A stretch of DNA of 64,000 nt, from NCBI GenBank assembly GCA_016081115.2, contig JABTTQ020003407.1, forward strand, positions 186,001-250,000, in the 5' to 3' direction. A program made the position numbers and the translations under genes. The first letter of the stretch is position 1, and every line of letters starts with the position of its first letter. The notes below the pieces were generated by a model, which ran no database searches, was not told the DNA's origin, and saw only the letters and a list, made by a program, of their open reading frames with translations. Below are positions 32,416 through 43,874 of this stretch, piece by piece. The DNA comes from Rehmannia glutinosa (Eukaryota; Streptophyta; Magnoliopsida; Lamiales; Orobanchaceae).

Positions 32416-33379
32416 ATATGTATTTTTTTTCTTGCATATTTTTATTTGTGTCTAAATTGCAAAATGATTTTTCAAAATGAGTTTAAAAATTTTATTTTTA
32501 AAATTTAGGTCTTCAATATATTTGTACGTTTCAAAATATTTTTTAAAGAAGACCTTGCATAACGTTTCTAAAACTCTTGTGCATTTACTTAGACCTATGT
32601 GGATTATTATCTCCTATGTAGTTATATGGCACAAGCATGCTTAAGATATCTCTTATTGCTTAGCCTACACATGTATTATTATGTTTGTACAATATTTGGT
32701 TTAAGAATTGTGTAGGATTTACATATCTCTTTCAATGGTTATCTACTCGTAATATATCAAGAGAGATATGAACTATCGAGGTACGCTCATTATTGTTATT
32801 AATCTCATACACTCGATACATGTTGTGCCATATGCATATGTGCTTATTTTATACTAGTGCCATTTAGAGGATGTTTTGTTTTTTTGAGAAGGCATTATTT
32901 AACATAGCTTGTTTTATCCAAGATTTTTAAAGGATTATATTTTGTTTTAAAAAAAAAAATTGATCTTCTAGTTATGCATTTTATTGCACATATAAATGCC
33001 ATTATTCTTGGATGCTTATGTCAAAGCTCTTGTTCATATGATTCTTGTGATTGAGGTCTCAACTATGTGCTCTCGTATTTTCATATTTCAAAAGAGACCT
33101 TATATAGTTTTCTTAAGCTTATTTGAACTTGAATGATTTATTAGACTCTTGATGATGCATAGTATGTGGTGCTTAAAATAGTGTATCTATTATTCGATAT
33201 TACTATGCTCGTGTGCAAAATATCTTGTTAAGATTTTGCAGAAATTTGTGATATTTCACAACAAGTTTGATGAACAAGACAAGGTTAGTAGCTCAATGAT
33301 ATTGTCAAGAAGAAGGTAATGATTTTGATGTAATATTTGCACTCATAGCACATTTAGAAGTTATTTGCACTTTACTTGC
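32416..33379 (+). other. SIRE-e1 internal non-coding sequence
   Basis: AT-rich, with no open frame. Sequence near 32640-32850 resembles the corresponding place in SIRE-e2 (minus strand, about 42180-42030). Protease and integrase, expected here, are absent. Confidence 0.5.
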
Positions 33380-34350
33380 CCATTCTTATTTTGAGAAAAT
33401 TTCAAGCTTTACCAAATGGATGTTAAATCCAATTTTCTAAATGGTTTTATTCAAATAGATGTCTATCGGAGTTTAAAATTTTAGGCCAAATGATATCTAT
33501 AAAAGGTCTTGTACGGTTGATACAAGTACTCCGTATATGGGTTGATAGACTTAGCTTTTTTGCAAAATAATTTTACAAGAGGTAAAGTTGATATTACACT
33601 CCTTGTTTTTTGAAAAAGGGCAAGATTGTTTACTTGTGCAAATTTATGTTGTTAATATTTTTGGTGCTACTAATGAATATTTGTGCAAGATATCTTTCTA
33701 AGCAAATACAAGAGAGAAGCTAAGATGATCATGATGGGAGCTCAAATTTGATCATTGGAATTCAAAATGCTAAGAAGGTGATTATATTCCACACTCAAAA
33801 GAAGAAGTGAGGCATTAAAGAAGAAAGAACCATTTCAACCTATATGACAACAAATGCGAAAATTGACAAAAGGTTGAAGTAGGCATTGACAAACGAATTC
33901 GAGGTATGTTCATTCGTTCATTACTCCTTAGACTCGACATTCTATATGCCTTATGTCTATATGCTCGACTTAAAACAATCCCAACGAATCTCTTTAAAGT
34001 GTCGTTAAAAGAAATTTTCAAATATTTGTAAGGCACTTCCTCTTATGACTTGTTCATCCAAAGTTTTAAAACATTATTATTTTTCGGGATAACAAGTCCG
34101 GTGTAAATTTTATGTTTTCAAAATATGGTTCGTTATAATCAAACTAAACATATTGAGATTCGATATTTTTTTTAAAGGAATTGCATGTTTAACAAAAACT
34201 TGAGATGTGTTTAATTCCGTCTCAAGGATAACTCGCGGACTTTTTAAATCGCTCACCGCCGAGTATTTTACCTCATTTCGAGCTTGATTATGACATAATG
34301 TATATTGAATGAGGTCTACGTTTACATTTTGCACGTTTTTAAAACTTTGG
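33380..34350 (+). pseudogene. SIRE-e1 RT and RNase H scraps
   Basis: Decayed pieces in order: YQMDVKSNFLNGFIQIDVY (about 33400; RT motif with Asp), NNFTRGKVDITLLVF, sequence replacing the YVDD region (QIYVDD appears as ANLCC), RGMFIRSLLLRLDILYALCL, KEIFKYL and, from about 34140, KHIEIRYFF. The last corresponds to the KHIEIRHHFIRD block of SIRE-type RNase H. Stops are frequent. Confidence 0.7.
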
Positions 34351-34379
34351 GGCGAAAAATCGGATTTTTGGATCAAATT

Positions 34380-35596
34380 TCGGATTTTTCAAAACAGGAC
34401 CGAATAGTGGGCTGCCAGGGGAGAGGTCGACCGGTCGCCCACCAGCTCGACCGGTCGCCTATACCCTGGACCGGTCGCCCATAGCTATTTTTGTGTTAAA
34501 AATGGTTCTGTTCTAACTCTCAGCCATTTTGGCCCTTTTGACTCATATTTCGACCCCTTTGACATTTGCACAAACATTTCACTCCCAATGAGTTTTGTTG
34601 CATAAATTTCATATTTTGGGGATTATCTAGCTCGATTATCAGCATCATTGCTCGTCTTTACAGATTAAATGGTAAGAATTCTACTTCCTTATCTCAATTG
34701 GGTTGAACCCTTAAGAACTTGGCCTATATGTATTTTCTTGATGAAATTTGTATATGTTTGTGATGAGATTGTTATTTATGATATATTGTATTGTATTTAA
34801 ACTGATTTGGTGATGAAAAACTTGGCTTGATTGCATTTACAAGGGCTATATATATCTTCTTCAATTTTTGACGCCCGCCAAGTGTTCGATAAAATATTTC
34901 AATGAAAAATTCATCACCTACATGATTCTCTTGATTTAAAAAGTCTCATATATTTATAGAGATCATGTTTTGCAAATCAAATGAGTTTTCATAAGCTTCT
35001 ACAAGTCGTATGATCGACTTTTTCCTCCTATTTGGTCTATAAGCTTCAATGTTCAAATAGCTCGATACATCGGTTTAGTTGCGCACTTTGATATGATTAT
35101 ATGATGTTTTTATCGTGCTAACATTTTTTTTGATGATTCCAAAGGGGGAGAAGCAGGTTATAAGCTTATTAGCTCATAAAAGCTAATAAAAGTTTGTTAT
35201 AAAAGCTATAAGCTATGGCTCTTAAAAGCCATAAGTTGTGAATTATTTTTAGTCCAATTGTTGCTTGATGGACTTATATACTTGACTAATGATGATTTAC
35301 TTGTCTAATGATGTTTTGTTGACAGGGGGAACTTATAAGCTCTTGAACAATATGTAAAAGCTAAGCTTTTAGCTTATGATTAATTGCTTTTACATTATTC
35401 TTGATGTGCTTGTTGATAGGGGGAGCTTGTGCTTATTATTGAATATATTTACTCCCTTACTTTGTTGTTTATGTATTTTGGAAATTTTGGTTGTTTCTAA
35501 ACGGTTAGATGTTTTTACCGGAAAATCGTTTTTAAAATTGTCCTCCTAATATTTTTGAAAATTGTTTTGGTTTGTAATCATCAAAAAAGGGGAGAT
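34380..35596 (+). other. SIRE-e1 3' internal region with palindromes and G-runs
   Basis: Three GACCGGTCGCC words in 70 bases (34425-34482). At 35155-35245 lie overlapping small inverted repeats built on AGCTTAT/ATAAGCT. GGGGG runs resembling polypurine tracts occur near 35141, 35325 and 35419, before the real tract AAAAAAGGGGAGAT at 35584-35596. No ORF3 is present here, unlike SIRE-e2. Confidence 0.6.
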
Positions 35597-37062
35597 TGTT
35601 TGATACATGTTTTTATCTTAATTTTGATGATTTTATTTTTACACCAAAACAATGTTTTTCATTGTTGTCCAAATACTCCTAAATGATTTAAAATAATTTT
35701 AATATTTTCCGGAGTATTTCTTCAAGTTTTATTGGACAACACTTTTAATGATTTTATGTTTATAAGTTTTTACTTCAAAACAAGGTTCCTAAATGTTGTC
35801 TAAATACTCCCAATTGGTTTAAAATGTTTTTACTAAATTTTGAGTATTTATTGAGTTTTATTTTCGACAAAACTTGGACAACATTTGCCTCGAGGTCAAC
35901 CGGTCGCCGTAGAGAGGGCAACCCGCATCGAAGATGAATTTTGGAACAAAAAATGAGACGGAAGGGAAATTGGCCGGTCGACGGTCGACCGGTGACGCCG
36001 ACCGGCGTCGACTTCGCCGACCGGGCACTCACCGAGCAAAAATTGAAAACAGAACATTGCTCTTGAAAAATCATTGAGGGGGACCGGTCGGGGTCTAGGT
36101 CGACGGTCAAGTACCCCCGACGGCCGCCTGTGTTATTTTCTTTGTGTATTTTTCAAACGTCTATTTATGTGCGACCGGTCGCCCTATCTTTTGACAGCAA
36201 AATTCTGATCGTTTGACAACAGACAAACTTTCCTTAAAATGTGGGATTGATTTCTAACAGCTATATTCTTGATTTTAATTGTATTTTTCTGTAGATTTTC
36301 AATCCCCAAGAGGAGCCTATGCTTGATCAATCATCTCCTATAAATAGAGGAAGTTTTGGAGCAATCAACACAACAAGAGAGAACAATACAAAACAACAAG
36401 AAACACTCAAGCAAACACTTGGTCTTATATTGTCATTATTCTTGTTGTAATTTGCCTAGCTTATCACTTTCACATCTTTGAGGTCTAGGCTATTCTTGAT
36501 TACACTTGCACTCAATTGTATAATTCATTATCGAGTTGTAATCTTGAATTTTTGGGTTATCATTCAACACAAGATATCCTTGTGAGTGTTCTTGTGGTAA
36601 GAATACACTTGGGTGATCTAGGTGTTAGGTGTAAGAAGAATGTGGTAATCTTCTTGTTGAGGTGTTGAAGAATTTGGTATTCTTCAAGGTTGAAGATTGT
36701 GGTAATCTTCACAAGGTGCCGTTGGAGATTGTGGTAATCTTCAAGAAGAGATTGTGGTAATCTCAAAGGTGGTGTTGAAGAAGAGTGTGGTGCTCTTCAA
36801 GGTGTTGTTGTAAGTTGGTGTTGTATTAATTTTGGTAATTAATAAAATCTTTTTTTCTTTTTGAAATCCATCCCGGATATACTGGGGTGGTAGAGGATTA
36901 GGCCCTAGGTGGGTTGAACCTCTATAAATCGACGTGTATTATTTACATTCCGCACCTTCTATATTGTCTTGGCTTGTTCTATTTTAAAAAGAGGGTAAAA
37001 TCGAAAAGATGGAGATAATCTATTCATCCCCCTCTAGATTACCGTAGTCGTTTGGACTTACA
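35597..37062 (+). repeat. 3' LTR of SIRE-e1
   Basis: TGTTTGATAC...GGACTTACA. TATAAATA at 36339-36346; hairpin array at 36586-36798 with an extra unit compared with the 5' LTR (GGAGATT...AATCTTC near 36724). It is nearly identical to the 5' LTR outside the palindrome island. Confidence 0.92.
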
Positions 37063-37519
37063 ATTTATGGCATGATAGATTAGGACACGTAAACTTCAAC
37101 ACAATTAAAAGGTTAGTGAATCTAGAATTAATACCTACGTTTAAAACCGATTCACAAGACAAATGTGAAATTTGTGTTGAAGCAAAATTGGCCAAAGCAC
37201 CGTCTCATTCGGTAACGAGAAGTACCAAACCACTCGAGTTAATTCATACAGATGTGTGTGATTTAAAACTTGTGCAAACTCGAGGTGGGAAAAAGTATTT
37301 CATAACGTTTATAGACGATTGCACAAAATATTGTTATGTGTATCTTTTGAAAAGCAAAGATGAAGCTTTAGTAGCTTTTAAAACTTATAAGAATGAAGTT
37401 GAAAATCAGTTTAATCTAAAAATTAAGATGATTCGAAGTGATAGAGGCGGAGAGTATGTTGCTCCGTTTGAGGAATTTGGCTCGGAAGCGGGTATAATTC
37501 ATCAAACAACTGCACCTTA
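37063..37519 (+). pseudogene. Copia-A integrase, middle part between two insertions
   Basis: After the second ATTTA copy it continues with LWHDRLGHVN (HHCC zinc His residues) and CEICVEAK (Cys pair). The catalytic core follows, with Asp in LIHTDVCD and Asp in MIRSDRGGEYV, and ends at TTAPY where SIRE-e2 is inserted. The remaining part with the catalytic Glu starts at 45348. This 457-bp piece is the spacer between two SIRE-like elements lying in opposite orientation. Confidence 0.9.
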
Positions 37520-39003
37520 TGTAAGTCCAAGCGGCTACGATAATCTAGAGGGGGGGTGAATAGATTATCTCCATCTTTTCGATTTCGCCCTCTTTTAACA
37601 ATCGAATGCTCAAACAAAATAATAAAGGTGCGGAATGTAAACAACACACGTCGATTTAAAGAGGTTCAACCCACCTAGGGCCTAATCCTCTACCACCCCA
37701 GTATATCTGGGATGGATTTCAAAAAGAAAAAAAGATTTTATTAATTACCAAAATTAATACAACACCAACTTACAACAACACCTTGAAGAGCACCACACTC
37801 TTCTTCAACACCACCTTTGGAGATTACCACAATCTCCCTTTGAAGATTACCACAATCTTCTTTCAACGGCACCTTGTGAAGATTACCACAATCTTCAACC
37901 TTGAAGAATACCAAATTCTTCAACACCTCAATAAGACGATTACCACAATCTTCTTCACCTATCACTTAGATCATCCAAGTGTGTTCTTACCACAAGAACA
38001 CTCACAAGAATATCTTGTGTTTGAATGATAACCAAAAATCAAGATTACAACTCAATAATGAATAATACAATTTGAGTGCGAAGTGTAATCAAGAAAAAGC
38101 CTAGACCTCAAAGATGTGAAAGTGATAAGCTAGGCAATTTTACAACAAGAATAATAACAATGAAAGACCAAGTGTTTGCTTGAAGTGTATCTTGTTGTGT
38201 TGTATCTCAATTGTTGTGTTGGTTGCTCCAAAACTTCCTCTATTTATAGGAGATGATTGATCAAGCATAGGCTCCTCTTGGGGATTGAAAATCTAGAAAA
38301 ATAGAATTAAAATCAAGAATATAGCTGTTAGAAATCAATCCCACAATTTAAGGAAATGTGTCCATTGTCAAACGGTCATAATTTTTTTTGTCAATACACG
38401 GGCGACACGGCCGCACGTAAATAGACGTTGAAAAAAACACAACAAAATAACACAGGCGGCGGCCGACGCGTCTACCTCGACCGGTCGACCATCACCCCAA
38501 CCGGTCCCCCTCATGGATTTTGCAAAGAACAAAAGTTCTGTTTCATAAACACACTTGCAGTGTACGTCGCCGCACTGGCGACCGGTCGACCGACCGGTCG
38601 ACGCCTTGAATGCGACGGTCGGTCGACCGCTTGTTTTTGCTTCCGTCTCATTTTCTGTTTCTAAAAACATCTTCAGTACGGGTTGCCCTATAGGGCGACC
38701 GGTCGACCACGAGACAGAAATATTGTCCAATTTTTGTCGAAAATAAAACTCAAGAAATACTCCGAAAATTTAGTAAAAACATTTTAAACCGATCGGGAGT
38801 ATTAGGACAACATTTAGGAACCTATTATAGGAGTAAAAACTCATTGATAAAAGTATTGTCCATTTTTGATACACTTGAGAAAATACTCCGGAAAATATTA
38901 AAACTATTTTAAATCATTTAGAAGTATTTGGACAACCTTTAAAAACATTGTTTTGGTGATAAAATAAAATCATCAAAATTAAGATAAAAACATGTATCAA
39001 ACA
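37520..39003 (-). repeat. 3' LTR of SIRE-e2
   Basis: Minus-strand TGTTTGATAC...GACTTACA. The hairpin array is at 37785-38001: seven units on the plus strand with loop ACCAC, that is GTGGT on the element's strand. The palindrome island with CGACCGGTCGAC words is at 38455-38710. Confidence 0.92.
37785..38001 (-). repeat. Array of seven GTGGT-loop hairpins (SIRE-e2 3' LTR)
   Basis: Units at 37785-37803, 37819-37837, 37842-37860, 37878-37896, 37903-37921, 37933-37955 and 37981-38001. On the element's strand the stems are GAAGAGT, GGAGATT, GAAGATT (twice), GAAGAAT, AAGAAGATT and GTGTTCTT. Most pair perfectly; one unit has a T/G wobble and one a mismatch. Confidence 0.88.
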
Positions 39004-40211
39004 ATCTCCCCCTTTTTGATGATTACAAACCAAAACAATTTTTACACAAACTAAGAAAGCAATAGAAATGATTTTCCGGTAAAAACATTTGACCGTTTGG
39101 AAGCAACCAAAATTTCCAAAAATATTAAAGCAACCAAGTAGGGAGTAAATATTTTCAATAATAAGCACAACAAAAAAAAATGTAAGAGCAATAATCCATA
39201 AGCTAAAAGCTTTAGCTTTTACAATTTGTTCAAGAGCTTATAAGCTCCCCCTGTCACAAAACAACATTAAACAATAATATAAGTCCATCAAGCAACAATT
39301 GGACTAAGAACAAATCACAACTTATGGCTTTTATGAGCCATAGCTTATAGCTTTTATGACAAGCTTTTATTAGCTTCTTTGAGCTAATGAGCCAATATTC
39401 TGTTTCTCCCCCTTTGGAATCATCAAAAAGAATGTTAGGATGGTGAAAACACCATACAATAATACCAAAGCGTGCCAAAGGAACGGTTTAATAACAGTTG
39501 AGCAATTAAGGCATAATAATCCAAGGAAAATTGGAGAATTGAAACATAAAAGATCCATGAGCTTATTAGTAAGCTAAAAACATGATTTCAAAAAGATTTT
39601 AAGACATTTTGAAGCAAGAGAATTATGTAGAAGTTGAAAGTTTCATTGCGACATTTTAACAAACACCTTGTGTGCTTTAAAAATAGAAGAGGTTGTATAT
39701 AACATTTGTAAATGGTTCAAGCCAAAAAATTTCATATCATCAATCAACCTCATTTCAAAGCTCAAAGAAAATCATATGCACCATATGCAATAATTTGTTC
39801 ATCAATTAAGAAGCTCAAAGTAGATTCTCAAGGGTTCAACCCAATTGAGAGAAGCTAAGAATGATCAAGGCATGCCAACAATTAGAGCATCCAACAAGTA
39901 ATAAGTCATGCTTTCAACAATACATGTATCAAATGTCCCAACATATCCAACTAAGCATAATGAACAAAGCAATAAAAGAAGCACTTTTACCATCAAGTAC
40001 TTCATACCAATTATCAAACAATGCTTTAGAGTATTTTTACCATCAAATACTCCATCAAAGTCATGATCATTCACAAGTCATTATCAACTTGCAATTTTAA
40101 CCCTTTAAGAAAACAAGCAAATATCATTAGTACAAATGAGTTTTACAAAAGTTCATAAAAGTACAAAGCAACTTAAATGAAAATGCTAGAAAGTAAAGGG
40201 GTGGGGTAACA
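39004..40211 (-). other. SIRE-e2 3' untranslated region
   Basis: No gene. It carries CCCCC runs (GGGGG on the element's strand) before the LTR at 39004-39022, near 39245 and near 39408, and AGCTTATAAGCT-type small inverted repeats at 39190-39400, the same layout as SIRE-e1 35130-35596. Confidence 0.6.
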
Positions 40212-41228
40212 TCATTCCTCATCCGAGGAGAAGCAAGATCCGAGAATTAAGTCCTTGATGAATTTCTTTAACTTGCCGATAGACTTTTGCATTTTGGAGG
40301 TCTTTTGCTCCAAAACCTCATACCTCGTCTCATGAAAAACCCTCATCTCATCAAATTCGGCTTGAGTATACCTCCTAGGCGGTTGAGCACCGGTATTACC
40401 CTCCGGATTGCTCGATTCGCCCTCTTCCACCAATCTTGCGGCCCCGGCGTCATCAAAGAAGTCATTAGGATCGGGAGACTCTTGACCTCTTCCTCTCGCC
40501 ATTTTGGTTGGTCGGATTTCCATGTTCTTGCGCATAGTGACCATTTGGGTGATATTATCAATGTCAAAGTCGTTTTGAAATACCTCCGAGTTACACTCCG
40601 ACGAAGGTAGTCCCGATTGAATAAGAAGTTTACAAATCCAATTTCCCATAACCAACTTCTTATTACCTTGAGTAATGGACTCGATTAGACATTGAATAAG
40701 TATGGCACCAAAGTTAAGTGGTTCCCTCCTAGCAATCTTATAAGTCAAAAAATAATCCATATTGCTAGGCATCTTTCCCGACTTACCACAAATGCAATAT
40801 GCGACAATGACCGATAAAATGCGATGCTCAAGTGTCATTGCCAACAAGGAATACTTTGGCCATACTCCCAAACACGCCTTAACTTCTTTCATCGACACCC
40901 CCAACATTTCATCATTCCAAGTCCCACAAGAGAAATAATCCCAACCACTTTCTCTAACATGTAAAAGCCGGCAAATATCATTGGGAGTCCATCTAAAATG
41001 ACGACCCTTTATAAGCGAATTAACGGCAATCGGCTTTCTATCATTATCATATTCGACCCACATATTGGCATAAAAGAGTTGGATAATATCATCATCATAC
41101 AACACATAAGCATGCTCCCATAAATACATCCAACCTTGCTCCTCAAAAAATCCTCTTATAGTAGGATACTCATTTGTAAATGAACTAAAATGACACATTT
41201 TAGTCCGAGCAATAGATTTACCTCTCAT
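40212..41228 (-). pseudogene. SIRE-e2 ORF3 (putative plant transposon protein domain)
   Basis: A 338-codon open frame with HFSSFTNEYPTIRGFFEEQG, KGRHFRWTPNDICRLLHV, YSLLAMTLEHRILSVIVAYC and a C-terminal predicted coiled coil (RYEVLEQKTSKMQKSIGKLK). It lies between gag and the 3' LTR, the place where SIRE-type elements carry their env-like gene. It resembles the 'putative plant transposon protein' family of unknown function. I see no signal peptide or membrane segment. Upstream the frame continues without a Met (KFSHALNFINKYAEWYYEDS), then shifts near 41290. The probable original start, APPRNSTDQNPTSKKKKG at about 41550, has ATA instead of ATG and a stop soon after. Confidence 0.7.
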
Positions 41229-41555
41229 CCCCGAATCCTCATAGTACCATTCCGCATACTTATTGATGAAATTAAGAGCATGCGAGAATTTGGAGCTTGA
41301 GTAACAAGAGATTTTTTACCTTTCGCCCAACGGCAATTTTCGAGCGAAATTGTTCCGCGAAGCTCGGAAATTTGGGCCCGAGAGAGAATGGGATTTTGAA
41401 CATCATCACCTTCTTGAGCCACGTTTCTTTGAGCGGCTCGAATATCCCTTTGTTCGGCTTCGTCTCGCCGATTTCTCAAGTACCCTCTCTCCCTTTCTTC
41501 TTCTTAGAAGTGGGATTTTGATCGGTGGAATTTCTTGGAGGAGCTATATATGTAA
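41229..41555 (-). pseudogene. SIRE-e2 ORF3, frameshifted N-terminus
   Basis: An open piece (41225-41479) reads DIRAAQRNVAQEGDDVQN and SELRGTISLENCRWAKGKKS. The preceding Lys/Arg-rich start (PTSKKKKGRE) and the following hydrophobic segment lie in other frames. Position and continuity indicate the N-terminal part of ORF3. Function unknown. Confidence 0.5.
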
Positions 41556-41599
41556 GATTCTTGTGAAAATAAGAAGATTAGCAAAGCAAGAATCGTGAA

Positions 41600-42418
41600 A
41601 AATGATGAAGAATTGAAGATTTTAGAGAAAAGGGGATGATTTACGCTGATAAGGGTTTTGAGAGTTTTATTTTCGTCTGTTTTGAAACGAAGACAGAAAG
41701 TTTTAAACCTGAAAAATTGGCCTGGGCGACCGATCGAGGTATGGGGCGACCGGTCGAGGTGCAGGGCGACCGGTCGCCCCTGCTATGACCGTCCCAGGTG
41801 ATTTTTCTTTCTCCCAGAGTTTTCCAAAATTCGATTTTTCACCCCAAAAGTTTTAAAACTTTGCAAAAATATAAGTTTGGACTATATCCAACAAATATGG
41901 GTTTTGGGAAAACATATAAACGATAAAATCGAGACTAAACACGTAGTGCCTTTTTAAAAGAAAATATTTGCAAGATCAATGGGGCACTTAAGGGGTCAAA
42001 ATGAAATATCTTGAAAGATATGTGCATAAGCATAATATCGAGTTTAAAGAAAAATACGAGTAGACATACCTCGATGGTTTAAGAAACTTGATGACGTAAT
42101 AGCCAATGAGTATGAAATATGTATCCTACACAATTCTTAGACAACATTTTTATAGAAAATTCAAGTGTAGGCAAATAATATGAGATATCAAAAAAAGCTT
42201 ATGCTATAAGAGATAATAAGCCACATAAGTCTAATAAAATGCTCAAGAGTTTTAGAAAATCATGCAAGGTCTCTTTTTTTTTAAAAAAAAATTTGAAACT
42301 CATAAATATATAAGAGACCTATATTAAAAAATAAATACTTGAAAATTCATTTTGCAATTACGACACAATTAAAAGTATGCATAGAAAAAAAATGCATATA
42401 CAAATGGGAAGATACGGT
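41600..42418 (-). other. SIRE-e2 sequence between gag and ORF3
   Basis: Non-coding. Three copies of GGGCGACCGRTCG spaced by roughly 20 bases (41727-41780). Faint RT/RNase H-like remnants near 41950-42100 on the minus strand. Protease, integrase and most of RT are deleted here. Confidence 0.55.
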
Positions 42419-43872
42419 TTACCAATTACGCCGTTTCCATGGGTTGTGTCTTTCCCATTGTTGATGATATCTTCCCATTGAGAAGTCACTTTGTTGATGA
42501 TGACTTCTCCATTTCCAAGTTTGGTTACCTTCCCATGGTTGATGGTTTCTTCTTCTTTGAAAATCATCTTGTTGATGATGTCTTTGCCATTTCCAAGGAT
42601 TGTGTTCTTCCCATTTTTGATTATACGCTCTTCTTGGAAATTGGCTTTGTTGAGAGTAGTTTCTCCTTCTTTGATCAAATGAAACGTTCATTTGATGTTT
42701 TCTTGGTGGCATGAATTTTCTCCGATTTTTGCTTTTTTGGGTACCTAATAGCACATTGTTTTGTGGTACCCTCATGTGTTTGGGTCCTTTAAGATTAGCT
42801 TTGAGACTTTTAGGTCTCCAACAATATTTAGAGCTATTTCTAGCCCGACAAGAATTAGCCGTATGACCCTTTTTGCCACAATAAAAACAAGTAATAATTC
42901 TAGGAGCATAATGACCAATATGCATAGTGACTTGATCCTTTTTCATATGATTAACAACATTAGGCTTATGATCAAGTCCCTTATCACAATTATGAATATG
43001 AACAATATTGGACATTTTATTGGTACTCAAGTTGGATTTTAATAAATCCTTTTTCATGCAATCAATATTCTCAACAAGAGTACTATTTTCTTTTTCGAGG
43101 TTTCTAACCTTGTCAAGTGTGGTGGTGTGAGCACATGATAGTGATTCATAAGAAGTAAATAAACTATCCTTATCATTTTTCAAAATATTGAATTCCTTTT
43201 TCAAATTTTTGTATTTAACAAGTAAGCTTTGGAATTCATTTTGAAGTTCATCATAATCATTTTGTAAATCACTATAATCATTTTGAATGACAATATCATA
43301 GGAAGTAGAGGGTTTAAGACATACCTCATTTTCTTCATTGATGCCCATAAAACAATATTCAACTTCTTCACAATTGGAAGTTGTAGGAGGCTTATTCCTT
43401 AGATTTGAGCTTGTTTGATCTTGAGAAGTAGATGCTTTTGTTTGACTCCTTTCATTTTCAAATACTCCATAGATGGCTTCTAATTTTTGCCATACTTCAT
43501 GTGCCGACTTTATTCCTACAATATGTTCATATTCTAAATTAGTAAATGAACAATACAAAATATTTAAAGCCTTACCGTTTAAGGAGATGATTTTCTTTTC
43601 TTCATCATTGAGCTTTTTGAAGCCTTTTGAGGTGTATGGTGTATCTTTCGTCGGAATGGATTCTCCATTAATGACGGTGTTCCAAATGTCGAACCCGCAA
43701 CCTTGTAGATAGCATTCCATTCTTTCTTTCCAAAAATTAAAACTCTTGGAATCAAATAGTGGTGGCTTGGTGGTGGAGGTGCCGGATAGATGAGCTTCGT
43801 TCAGAGCCGTCGATCGTTTCTCTTCACTCGCGATGTGAAACGAGCTTGCCAAAGAGTTAGGCTTTGATACCA
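42419..43872 (-). CDS. SIRE-e2 gag, open reading frame
   Basis: Open without interruption from the primer site (and from within the LTR) to the stop at 42419-42421, roughly 480 codons. Same architecture as the SIRE-e1 gag: PPLFDSKSFNFWKERMECYL, IVGIKSAHEVWQKLEAIYGV, a coiled coil (DLQNDYDELQNEFQSLLVKY), zinc knuckle C-F-Y-C-G-K-K-G-H-T-A-N-S-C and an Arg/Gln/Trp/His-rich repeat tail. The first ATG after the primer site is at 43720, inside the N-domain, as in SIRE-e1. An intact gag with no pol is the form expected of a parasitic element that supplies particles but borrows enzymes. Confidence 0.85.
43860..43872 (-). other. Primer binding site of SIRE-e2 (tRNA-iMet)
   Basis: TGGTATCAAAGCC on the minus strand, two bases inside the 5' LTR; identical to the SIRE-e1 site, with the same single mismatch. 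Confidence 0.85.
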
Positions 43873-43874
43873 CT

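Larger units (their letters stand above)
29512..37062 (+). mobile_element. SIRE-e1: SIRE-like Copia element, gag only plus pol scraps
   Basis: LTRs 29512-30949 and 35597-37062, with the 5-bp duplication ATTTA (29507-29511 and 37063-37067) in the Copia-A integrase gene. The primer site is tRNA-iMet type. Gag is open; protease and integrase are missing; RT and RNase H survive as out-of-frame scraps. The element is young relative to its host by nesting, and its LTR flanks are nearly identical. Confidence 0.93.

Noticed and set aside
42439..43712. Several plus-strand open frames of 63-93 codons
   Set aside because: They are antisense shadows of the SIRE-e2 gag gene.
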